From an uncultured beta proteobacterium (GTDB taxonomy: Bacteria; Pseudomonadota; Gammaproteobacteria; Burkholderiales; SG8-39): a stretch of DNA of 34,997 bases. Location: NCBI GenBank assembly GCA_902826155.1, contig CADEDU010000078.1, positions 1 to 34,997 on the forward strand, in the 5' to 3' direction. Positions 7,475-14,961 of this stretch are shown in pieces (the first letter of the stretch is position 1; the number at the start of each line of letters is the position of its first letter). Made by a program: the position numbers and the translations under genes. Below the pieces are notes generated by a model. It searched no databases, was not told the DNA's origin, and saw only the letters and a program-made list of their open reading frames with translations.

Positions 7475-8830
7475 ATGGACCGCGATCGCGACCCGCTTCG
7501 CACGCCCGCCAGTTCCACGCTCGAGGCAGAAAGCTCCGCCGACGGCACCATCGATCAGGCGACCCCGAATCAGAAGCGACGCAGCGTACTGCGCTCGATC
7601 GCTGCGGGTGGCGCAAGCGCCATCGGTGCGCCGGCATTGTTGCTGGGCCCCGCCCATGCCGCGGGACGACCGATCAAGATCGGCTTCGTCAGCCCGCAGA
7701 CCGGCCCGATCGCAGCGTTCGGCGAGGCCGACAAATTCGTGCTCGATGCCGCGCGCAAGGCCATCGGCAAGGGCATCACGGTCGCGGGCACCGAGCATCC
7801 GGTGCAGATCATCAGTCGCGACAGCCAGTCGAACCCCAACCGCGCTGCTGAAGTCGCTGCGCAACTCATCAAGAACGATCGCGTCGACATCATCCTCGCC
7901 TCCTCCACCTCCGACACGGTGTCGCCGGTTGCCGATCAGGCCGAACTCAACGGCGTGCCGTGCGTGTCCGGCGACGATCCCTGGCAGGCCTACTTCTTCG
8001 GCCGCAAGGGCGATCCGGCCAAGGGCTTCGATTGGACCTACCACTTCTTCTGGGGGTTCGATCAGCTCGCCGACGTGTTCATCAACATGTGGAACGCGGT
8101 GCCCACCAACAAAGTGATGGCCACGGTGTTCTCCAACGACCCCGACGGCATCGCCGCGAACAAGACCCTGCCCGATGTGTTCACCAAGGCCGGCTTCAAG
8201 GTGGTGAACACCGGGCTGTACAACATGAACGCCGATGATTTCTCCGCGCAGATCGCGATGCTGAAGAAGGAGAACGTCGAAGTCGTCATGGGCATCTTCA
8301 CGCCGCCCGCCTTCGGCACGTTCTGGACGCAGTGCGGCCAGCAGGGCTACAAGCCGAAGATCGTCACGCCGGCCAAGGCGGTGTTGTTCCCCTCGGCGGT
8401 GGACGCACTCGGTCCGCGCGCGCGCGGCATGTCGACCGAGGTGTGGTGGTCGCCGCACCATCCGTTCAAGTCCGGACTCACCGGCCAGACCGCACAGCAG
8501 TTCTGCGACGCCTACACCGCCGCGACGAAGAAGCAGTGGACGCAGCCGCTCGGCTTCAAGCACGCGGTGATCGAAGTGGCGATCGACGTGCTCAAGCGCG
8601 CCAAGAAGCTCGAACCCGCCGCGATCCGCGACGCGATCGTCGACACCAACTACAACTCGCTCGTCGGTCCGATCCAATGGAAGACCGGCCCGGTCAAGAA
8701 CGTGTGCGTGACCCCGCTGGTGGGCGGACAGTGGAAGCCGGGCAAGCGCTTCAAGTACGACCTGCACATCGTCAACAACGAGACGGCGAAGAACATTCCG
8801 CTCGACAGCAAGATGGAACTGCTGGGGTGA
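7475..8830 (+). CDS. Liv-type ABC importer substrate-binding protein, Tat-type signal
   Basis: This 451-residue periplasmic binding protein is of the branched-chain amino acid (LivK/Peripla_BP_6) type. It binds the solute outside the inner membrane and delivers it to the permeases encoded downstream. The N-terminus is long; KRRSVLR (34-40) followed by a hydrophobic stretch and GPAHA (59-63) looks like a twin-arginine export signal with cleavage near residue 63. The mature start, KIGFVSPQTGPIAAFGEAD, is typical of the family. ATG 7475 follows an excellent AAGGAGGGG Shine-Dalgarno. It is the first gene of a same-strand run with two ATPases, two permeases and a flavin monooxygenase. Members of this family next to oxygenase genes often bind aromatic or other organic acids rather than amino acids, but the ligand cannot be read from the sequence. 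Confidence 0.9.
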   Translation: MDRDRDPLRTPASSTLEAESSADGTIDQATPNQKRRSVLRSIAAGGASAIGAPALLLGPAHAAGRPIKIGFVSPQTGPIAAFGEADKFVLDAARKAIGKGITVAGTEHPVQIISRDSQSNPNRAAEVAAQLIKNDRVDIILASSTSDTVSPVADQAELNGVPCVSGDDPWQAYFFGRKGDPAKGFDWTYHFFWGFDQLADVFINMWNAVPTNKVMATVFSNDPDGIAANKTLPDVFTKAGFKVVNTGLYNMNADDFSAQIAMLKKENVEVVMGIFTPPAFGTFWTQCGQQGYKPKIVTPAKAVLFPSAVDALGPRARGMSTEVWWSPHHPFKSGLTGQTAQQFCDAYTAATKKQWTQPLGFKHAVIEVAIDVLKRAKKLEPAAIRDAIVDTNYNSLVGPIQWKTGPVKNVCVTPLVGGQWKPGKRFKYDLHIVNNETAKNIPLDSKMELLG

Positions 8831-8871
8831 GCGCGCTTGCGCGGCAGCCCTGACGCCGGGAGACGCCGCGC

Positions 8872-9597
8872 GTGACGACCCTGCTGAAGTTGCATGGCGT
8901 GAGCAAGTCGTTCGGCGCGCTCACCGTGGCCGATGCGATCGAGCTCGAGGTAGCACAAGGTGAAGCGCTCGGCGTGATCGGCCCCAACGGCGCGGGCAAG
9001 TCGACGATGTTCAATCTGATCACCGGCGATGTCGCGCCGGACGCGGGCCGCATCGAGTTCGCCGGCACCGACATGACCAGGATGCCTCCGCATCGTCGCA
9101 GCCGTCTGGGCATCGGTCGCTCGTATCAGATTCCGCAGCCGTTCGCGCACATGTCGGTGTTCGAGAACCTGCTGGTTGGCGCGATCTTCGGCTCGGGCCA
9201 GCGCGAGCGCGAAAGCTACGCGCATTGTGCGGCGGTACTCGAACTCACCGGTCTGGACGACAAAGCCAACGCACCGGCGGGCACGCTGACGCTGCTGCAA
9301 CGCAAGCGATTGGAACTGGCGCGCGCGCTGGCGATGCGTCCGCGCCTGCTGCTGCTCGATGAAATCGGCGGCGGACTGACCGAGCACGAATGCCAGGCGC
9401 TGGTGGAGACGATCCGCTCGATCCACGCACGCGGCACCACGATCGTGTGGATCGAGCACATCGTGCACGCGCTGGTTTCGGTGGCTTCGCGCCTGGTCGT
9501 CATGAACTTCGGGCAGCTCATCGCTCAAGGTGAGCCACGCCAGGTAATGGCCGACCCGCGGGTGCAGGAGGTCTACATGGGGATGCCGGCCGAATGA
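8872..9597 (+). CDS. Liv-type ABC importer ATPase (LivG-like)
   Basis: This 241-residue cytoplasmic ATPase energises the importer. Walker A is GPNGAGKS (about 36-43) and Walker B is LLLLDEIGGG (about 158-167) with the catalytic glutamate present. The ABC signature is unusual: where LivG proteins have a glycine-containing LSYG or LAYG before the QRRLE-like helix, this one reads LTLLQRKRLELA, lacking the glycine. The start is GTG 8872 with only weak ribosome-binding potential (GGGAGA nine bases away). The gene lies 41 bases after the binding-protein gene and 40 bases before the second ATPase. The pair LivG/LivF normally act as a heterodimer. Confidence 0.9.
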   Translation: MTTLLKLHGVSKSFGALTVADAIELEVAQGEALGVIGPNGAGKSTMFNLITGDVAPDAGRIEFAGTDMTRMPPHRRSRLGIGRSYQIPQPFAHMSVFENLLVGAIFGSGQRERESYAHCAAVLELTGLDDKANAPAGTLTLLQRKRLELARALAMRPRLLLLDEIGGGLTEHECQALVETIRSIHARGTTIVWIEHIVHALVSVASRLVVMNFGQLIAQGEPRQVMADPRVQEVYMGMPAE

Positions 9598-9637
9598 GCG
9601 CGCGATTCAGCAACAGTCATGCGGAGGCGGCAGCCAC

Positions 9638-10345
9638 GTGACGCTCCTCAGCACCCACAATCTGCGCGCGTACTACGGCGATTTCCAGGCGCTGTTCGAT
9701 GTCGATTTCGCGATCGACGCCGGTGAGACGGTGGCGATCATCGGCGCCAACGGCGCAGGCAAAACCACGTTCCTGCGCGCGGTGGTCGGTGCGCTCGACT
9801 GCGAGCAGGAGATGGTGCAGTTCGACGGCCTGCCGATCGGACGACTCGCCGCGCACGACGTGGTGCGCCTTGGCATCGCGATGGTGCCCGAGGGGCGCAA
9901 GCTGTTTCCCAGCCTGTCGGTGGAAGAGAATCTGCGCATCGGCGGTGACTACAGCCGGCGCGGGCCGTGGACGCTCGAGCGCGTCTACAAGCTGTTTCCG
10001 ATCCTCGCCGAGCGGCGCGACACGCCCTCCACTGCCCTGTCGGGCGGTCAGCAGCAGATGGTCGCGATCGGCCGCGCGCTGATGTCGAATCCGCGCCTGC
10101 TGTTGTGCGACGAGCTCAGCCTGGGCCTGGCGCCGGTGATCATCGGCGAGATCTACGCGCGGCTGGCCACGATTTCCGCTGAAGGCACGACGCTGGTGAT
10201 CGTCGAGCAGGACACCAATCGCGCGCTGGCCGCGGCCGACCGCTTCTACTGCTTCCAGAAGGGCCGCGTATCTCTCACCGGCGCCGCGGGCGGCAAGCAG
10301 ACGATCGACCGCGCGACCATCACCGCGGCGTACTTCGGGCTATAG
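9638..10345 (+). CDS. Liv-type ABC importer ATPase (LivF-like)
   Basis: This 235-residue ATPase is the second nucleotide-binding subunit of the importer. It has Walker A GANGAGKT (about 34-41), a complete signature LSGGQQQM and Walker B LLLCDELSLGLAP, the last being characteristic of LivF. The start is GTG 9638, preceded by GGAGG at 9622-9626. Because its signature is complete while that of its LivG-like partner is degenerate, the two ATP sites may be unequal. The gene ends 7 bases before the first permease gene, consistent with one operon. Confidence 0.92.
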   Translation: MTLLSTHNLRAYYGDFQALFDVDFAIDAGETVAIIGANGAGKTTFLRAVVGALDCEQEMVQFDGLPIGRLAAHDVVRLGIAMVPEGRKLFPSLSVEENLRIGGDYSRRGPWTLERVYKLFPILAERRDTPSTALSGGQQQMVAIGRALMSNPRLLLCDELSLGLAPVIIGEIYARLATISAEGTTLVIVEQDTNRALAAADRFYCFQKGRVSLTGAAGGKQTIDRATITAAYFGL

Positions 10346-10352
10346 CGACGCG

Positions 10353-11219
10353 ATGAACTGGTACTCCATCCTGGTGCAAGGCACGCTGCTCGGCGGGTTG
10401 TACGCGCTGTTCGCGATCGGCCTGTCGCTCACCTTCGGCATCATGCGCCTGGTGAATATCGCGCACGGCGATCTGATCACGCTGTCGGCATTCGTCGCGC
10501 TGATGGCGGTCGACATGCTTGAACTGCACCCACTCGTGTCGCTGGCGATCGTCATTCCGGTGATGTTCGGCCTGGGTTATCTGCTACAGCGTGGCGTGCT
10601 CAACTTCACCCTTGGCGGATCGATCCTGCCGCCGCTGCTGGTCACGTTCGGCTTGTCGGTGATCATCCAGAACGTGCTGCTCGAAGGATTCGGTGCCGAC
10701 ATGCGGCGCCTCAACGCCGGCCCGATCGAGATCGAGAGCGTGACGCTGCCCGGCGGCGTGACGGTCGGGCTGATGCCGATCATCGTGTTCGCCATCGCGC
10801 TGGTGTCGCTTGGCGGCCTGCAGTATCTGCTCTATCGAACCCGGCTCGGGCGCGCCTTCCGTGCGGCCTCCGACGATCCGGCCTCCGCCGAGCTGATGGG
10901 CATCAACAAGAACCACCTCTACGCGCTGGCGATGGGGCTCGCGTTGATCTTCACCGCGCTCGCCGGCGTGCTGTTCGCGATGCGCACCAGCGTCGATCCA
11001 GCCTCGGGCCCGATCCGGCTGATCTTCGCGTTCGAGGCGATCATCATCGGCGGACTGGGCAGCCTGTGGGGCACGTTGATCGGTGGCATCGTGCTCGGGA
11101 TCGCGCAATCGATCGGCGCGGCGTTCTCGGTGCAGTGGCAGATCCTGGCCGGACACGTTGCGTTCCTGGTGATCCTGCTGGTCAAACCCGATGGCCTGTT
11201 TCCGCGGATCAAGGACTGA
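10353..11219 (+). CDS. Liv-type ABC importer permease (LivH-like)
   Basis: This 288-residue integral membrane protein is of the LivH family. It opens with the usual LVQGTLLGGLYALFAIGLSL and has FGIMRLVNIAHGDL (about 29-42), a hallmark of the family, followed by about eight hydrophobic helices. The segment FEAIIIGGLGSLWGTLIGG near the C-terminus is the usual coupling region. It forms the translocation pore with the LivM-like protein encoded next, whose start overlaps this stop by one base (TGATG). Substrate is unknown. Confidence 0.93.
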   Translation: MNWYSILVQGTLLGGLYALFAIGLSLTFGIMRLVNIAHGDLITLSAFVALMAVDMLELHPLVSLAIVIPVMFGLGYLLQRGVLNFTLGGSILPPLLVTFGLSVIIQNVLLEGFGADMRRLNAGPIEIESVTLPGGVTVGLMPIIVFAIALVSLGGLQYLLYRTRLGRAFRAASDDPASAELMGINKNHLYALAMGLALIFTALAGVLFAMRTSVDPASGPIRLIFAFEAIIIGGLGSLWGTLIGGIVLGIAQSIGAAFSVQWQILAGHVAFLVILLVKPDGLFPRIKD

Positions 11220-12289
11220 TGAGCACGCCCGCCCAACCACTCGATCCAAACGCAACGCACACCGCGGTTGTGCAGGATCGTTTTCGCGTCGAGCGTTCCA
11301 CGCATTCCAGCCGCGTATTCGCGCTCGTGCTCACGCTCGGCATCGCGGTGCTCGCGGCCGCGCCATGGTGGGGCGATCCGGGCACGATGCAGCTCATCAC
11401 CGAGATGGCGTACTACCTGGCGCTCGCGCAGCTCTGGAATCTGCTGGCCGGTTACGCCGGACTGGTGTCGGTCGGGCAGCAGGCGTTCGTCGGACTGGGC
11501 GGCTACACGCTGTTCGCGGTCACCGACTGGTACGGCGTACATCCGCTGAGCGGCATCGTGCTCGCCGGACTCGCCGCCGGCATCGCTTCGGTGCCGATCG
11601 CGATGGTCGTGTTCCGACTGCGCGGCGCCTACTTCGCCGTGGGCACCTGGGTGGTCGCCGAGAGCCTGCTGCTGGTGTTCGCGCAGATCACACGCCTGGG
11701 CGGCGGCTCGGGCACGAGCCTCACGCCACAGATCGTGCAGAGCATCGCCGCCGATCGCGGCGTGCGCGAGATGATCGTCTACTGGGTGGCGCTCGCGCTC
11801 GTCATCCTGGTGACCGGCGCGGTCTACATCCTGCTGCGCTCACGCCACGGGCTGGCGCTCACCGCGATCCGCGATTCGGAACTCGCCTCGCACAGCCTCG
11901 GCGTGGACACCTATCGCACCAAGCTGCTGGTGTTCGTGGTCACAGCGGTGGGTACCGGCCTGATCGGCGCGTTCATCTTCCTGCAGAAGCTGCGCATCTC
12001 GCCCGAAGCCGCCTTCAGCGTCAACGACTGGACCGTGGTGGTGATCTTCATGGTCGTCATCGGCGGCATCGGCACGCTCGAAGGTCCGATCGTGGGCATG
12101 CTCGTCTACTTCGCGTTGCGCGAACTGCTCGCCGACTACGGCACCTGGTATCTGATCCTGCTCGGCGTCGTCGCCGTGCTCGTGATGCTCAAGGCGCGCG
12201 AGGGGTTGTGGGGCCTGATCGCGCGACGCTTCAATCTGCAATTGTTCCCGGTCCGGCGCAACTTGACCCGCATCAATCCGCCCCGATAG
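11219..12289 (+). CDS. Liv-type ABC importer permease (LivM-like)
   Basis: With the ATG that overlaps the livH-like stop, the protein has 356 residues. A polar N-terminal tail of about 35 residues precedes the first helix. Family features include LAQLWNLLAGYAGLVSVGQQ (about 64-83), FVGLGGYTLFAV and the C-terminal VVIGGIGTLEGPIVG coupling segment. It is the second half of the importer channel. The frame is open further upstream to 11066, but that part lies inside the preceding permease gene, so the coupled start is preferred. The next gene, 40 bases downstream, is a flavin monooxygenase. Confidence 0.92.
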   Translation: MSTPAQPLDPNATHTAVVQDRFRVERSTHSSRVFALVLTLGIAVLAAAPWWGDPGTMQLITEMAYYLALAQLWNLLAGYAGLVSVGQQAFVGLGGYTLFAVTDWYGVHPLSGIVLAGLAAGIASVPIAMVVFRLRGAYFAVGTWVVAESLLLVFAQITRLGGGSGTSLTPQIVQSIAADRGVREMIVYWVALALVILVTGAVYILLRSRHGLALTAIRDSELASHSLGVDTYRTKLLVFVVTAVGTGLIGAFIFLQKLRISPEAAFSVNDWTVVVIFMVVIGGIGTLEGPIVGMLVYFALRELLADYGTWYLILLGVVAVLVMLKAREGLWGLIARRFNLQLFPVRRNLTRINPPR

Positions 12290-12329
12290 CCATCGGGTAT
12301 CAACCCAGCTCAATCAAGCAGAGGTCCGC

Positions 12330-13487
12330 ATGTCAGCAACCAACACCTACGTGCAACGCGCGATGGAACTGATCCCGACACTGGCCGCGCGCGCCGACCA
12401 GACCGAGAAGCGCAGGCAGTTGCTCCCGGAAACGGTTGCCGATTTGAAAGCGCGCGGCCTGCATCGCATGTCGCAGCCCAAGCGCTTCGGTGGGGCCGAG
12501 CAACCGCTGCAGTACACGGCCGAGACGGTCACGCGGCTGGCGCGCGGCTGTGCATCGACCGCATGGGTGGTGGGCCTGTGGAACGACCATTCGATCATTC
12601 TCTCCAAGCTCGACCCGAAGGCGGCCGAAGAGGTGTGGGGTGGTTCGCCCGATGCGGTGGTCTCGGCCGGCTACTTTCCCGCCGGGACCAACTCCAAGGT
12701 CGACGGCGGCTGGACCCTCACCGGTACCTGGGGTTGGGCCAGCGGCTGCGACTACGCCGACTGGTTGTTCCTGGGCAGCATGCTGCAACTGAGCGACGGT
12801 CCGCCGGTACCGTGCCTGTGCCTGGTGCCACGCGCCGAGGTCACCATCGACGACAACTGGCACGTGATGGGGCTCTCGGGCACCGGCAGCAAGAACATCG
12901 TGGTGAAGTCGGCGTTCGTGCCGGCGCATCGGGTGCTGCCACTGCCGCACAACAACCTGGGCATTCCGCCGGGGCGCACCGGCCTGGCGCCGCTGCATCA
13001 GCTGCCGCACGTTCCCAACGTGCCGTTCCTGTTCCTGTCGAGCGGCATCGGCATGGCCGAGAGCCTGCTCGAGATCATCACCGAGCGCATCTCACAACGC
13101 GCCAATCCGCTGGCGAAACTGGCTGAACTTCAATCCATGCAATTGCACATCGCCGAATCAGCCGTCGAGATCGATTGCGCGCGCACGCTGATGATGCGCG
13201 ACCTGTCGGAGTCGATGGCGCTCATGGAGCAAGGCGGCACGCTCAGCCTGCAGCAGCGCGCCCGCAATCGACGCGATCAGGCCTACGGCGCGATGCTGGT
13301 ACGACGCGCGGCCGATCGGCTGTTCGCCACCGCAGGCTCGCAGGCCATGTTCGACGACAGCCTGGCGCAACGCAAATTCCGCGATATCTGCGCGTTCAGC
13401 ACGCACATCTCGATGAGCTGGGATATCGCCGGCACCACCTACGGCCGCGTGACGCTCGGCCTCGATCCGGCGACTTTCCTGATCTGA
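12330..13487 (+). CDS. Second flavin-dependent monooxygenase, acyl-CoA dehydrogenase fold
   Basis: This 385-residue protein is of the same group D type as the one at 6008-7219. Shared landmarks are LLPETVADLKARGL (about 31-44), RFGGAEQ (52-58), ARGCASTAWV (71-80), the beta-domain stretch WTLTGTWGWASGCDYADW (about 128-145) and GLSGTGSKNI (181-190). It should use reduced flavin supplied by a separate reductase, not encoded here, and O2 to hydroxylate an organic substrate in the cytoplasm. ATG 12330 is preceded by AGAGGT at a 5-base distance. As the last gene of the first importer operon, it probably acts on what that importer brings in. It ends 12 bases from the convergent ATPase gene of the second importer. 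Sequence divergence from the first copy suggests a different substrate or step. Confidence 0.82.
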   Translation: MSATNTYVQRAMELIPTLAARADQTEKRRQLLPETVADLKARGLHRMSQPKRFGGAEQPLQYTAETVTRLARGCASTAWVVGLWNDHSIILSKLDPKAAEEVWGGSPDAVVSAGYFPAGTNSKVDGGWTLTGTWGWASGCDYADWLFLGSMLQLSDGPPVPCLCLVPRAEVTIDDNWHVMGLSGTGSKNIVVKSAFVPAHRVLPLPHNNLGIPPGRTGLAPLHQLPHVPNVPFLFLSSGIGMAESLLEIITERISQRANPLAKLAELQSMQLHIAESAVEIDCARTLMMRDLSESMALMEQGGTLSLQQRARNRRDQAYGAMLVRRAADRLFATAGSQAMFDDSLAQRKFRDICAFSTHISMSWDIAGTTYGRVTLGLDPATFLI

Positions 13488-13499
13488 GCCGGCACGGCA

Positions 13500-14201
13500 C
13501 TACAAGGCGAGATAAGTCGTCCGCACCGACTCGTCAGCGGCGAGTTCGTCCATCGTGCCCGAGTATTGGATGCGCCCCTTCTCGATGATGTAGGCACGAT
13601 CGGCCACCGCTGTGGCGAAGTGAAGATTCTGCTCCGAGAGCAGCACCGCCAGGCCCTCGTGCTTCAACGCACGGATCGCGTTGGTCATCTGATCGACGAT
13701 CACCGGCGCGAGCCCCTCCGAAGGTTCGTCCAGCAGCAAGTGCGACGGATTGCCCATCAGCGTGCGCGCGATCGTGAGCATCTGCTGCTCGCCGCCCGAC
13801 ATGCGGCCACCGGGCCGGTCGCGCATCTGCGCCAGATTGGGAAACAGCGCGAACAGCTTCTCGGGCGTCCAACTCGGCGCCCCAGCGCGTGCGGGCTGAC
13901 GACCGACCTCGAGGTTCTCCATCACGGTGAGGTCGGTGAAGATGCGCCGATCCTCCGGGACGTAGCCCAGGCCGATGCGCGCGATCTGATCGGAGCGCAG
14001 CCGGTCGATGCGCGTCGGGCCCAGCGTGACGCTGCCGCTGAACGGCCGCACCAGTCCGATCGCGCTCTTGAGCGTGGTCGACTTGCCCGCGCCGTTGCGT
14101 CCGAGCAGCACGACGACTTCGCCGGGCGCAACCTGCAGCGATACATCGAACAGGATGTGCGCCTGGCCGTAGCGGGTGTTGAGCGCGTCGATCTTCAGCA
14201 T
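13500..14201 (-). CDS. Second importer ATPase (LivF-like)
   Basis: With ATG 14201, which has AAGGTG as ribosome-binding site, the protein has 233 residues. Walker A is GRNGAGKS, the signature MSGGEQQM and Walker B HLLLDEPSEGLAP, all complete and LivF-like. It is the last gene of the minus-strand operon that starts with the Rieske oxygenase, and lies 10 bases after the LivG-like ATPase. The frame extends upstream to 14258, but that part overlaps the preceding gene and lacks a ribosome-binding site. Confidence 0.93.
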   Translation of the reverse strand: MLKIDALNTRYGQAHILFDVSLQVAPGEVVVLLGRNGAGKSTTLKSAIGLVRPFSGSVTLGPTRIDRLRSDQIARIGLGYVPEDRRIFTDLTVMENLEVGRQPARAGAPSWTPEKLFALFPNLAQMRDRPGGRMSGGEQQMLTIARTLMGNPSHLLLDEPSEGLAPVIVDQMTNAIRALKHEGLAVLLSEQNLHFATAVADRAYIIEKGRIQYSGTMDELAADESVRTTYLAL

Positions 14202-14211
14202 GACGGCACCT

Positions 14212-14961
14212 TCATGCGACCGACCGTGAGCCGAGGTAACTCTTCTGCACCGCTTCATTCGCGCGTACTTCTTGTGGGGTGCCGCTCGCGATCAGCCGAC
14301 CGCGATCGAGCACCAGCAGACGGTTGGCGTGCTTGAACACCACGTCCATGTCGTGCTCGGTGAACAGCACCGCGATGCGCTGCTCGCGCACGATGCGCGC
14401 GGTGAGTGCCATCAGCTCCAACCGCTCGCGCGGCGCCATGCCGGCGGTGGGCTCGTCCATCAGCAGCAGCCGCGGCCCATTCGCGAGCGCCACCGCCAGT
14501 TCCAGCCGTTTCAGATCGCCGTAGGCGAGCACCGAGCACGGGCGTTCGGCCTGCTCGCGCATGCCGACCAGTTCGAGCAGTCGATCGGCCTCGTCGCGAT
14601 ACTGCTCTGCCGCACGTGACCAGGCGTCGCGAATGCGGCCGTGGTGCGAAAGCAGCGCCATCTGCACGTTCTCGCGGACGGTCATCGATACGAATGTCGC
14701 GGTGATCTGGAACGTGCGCCCCACCCCCAGCCGCCAGACTTCGCGCGGACGCTTGCCGACCATCTGGCTGCCCGCGAACTCGATGCTGCCCGCATCGGGG
14801 CGCAATTGGCCGTTGAGCATGTTGAAGCAGGTCGATTTGCCCGCGCCGTTCGGGCCGATCAACGCGAGCAGCTCACCATCGGAAAGCGCGAAGCTCACAT
14901 CGTCGACGGCACGCACGCCGCCGAACGATTTCGACAGACCTCGCACGGTGAGCAGGCTCAT
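14212..14961 (-). CDS. Second importer ATPase (LivG-like)
   Basis: This 249-residue ATPase shows Walker A GPNGAGKS (about 36-43), a normal LivG signature LAYGDLKRLELA and Walker B LLLMDEPTAGMAP. Its start overlaps the stop of the fused permease by four bases (ATGA), indicating translational coupling. It pairs with the LivF-like ATPase downstream. Its signature is the standard one, in contrast to the LivG-like protein of the first importer. Confidence 0.93.
   Translation of the reverse strand: MSLLTVRGLSKSFGGVRAVDDVSFALSDGELLALIGPNGAGKSTCFNMLNGQLRPDAGSIEFAGSQMVGKRPREVWRLGVGRTFQITATFVSMTVRENVQMALLSHHGRIRDAWSRAAEQYRDEADRLLELVGMREQAERPCSVLAYGDLKRLELAVALANGPRLLLMDEPTAGMAPRERLELMALTARIVREQRIAVLFTEHDMDVVFKHANRLLVLDRGRLIASGTPQEVRANEAVQKSYLGSRSVA

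Noticed and set aside
7367..8767. 466-codon minus-strand frame opposite the first binding protein
   Set aside because: It mirrors the binding-protein gene, lacks a ribosome-binding site and shows low-complexity His/Arg/Glu content.
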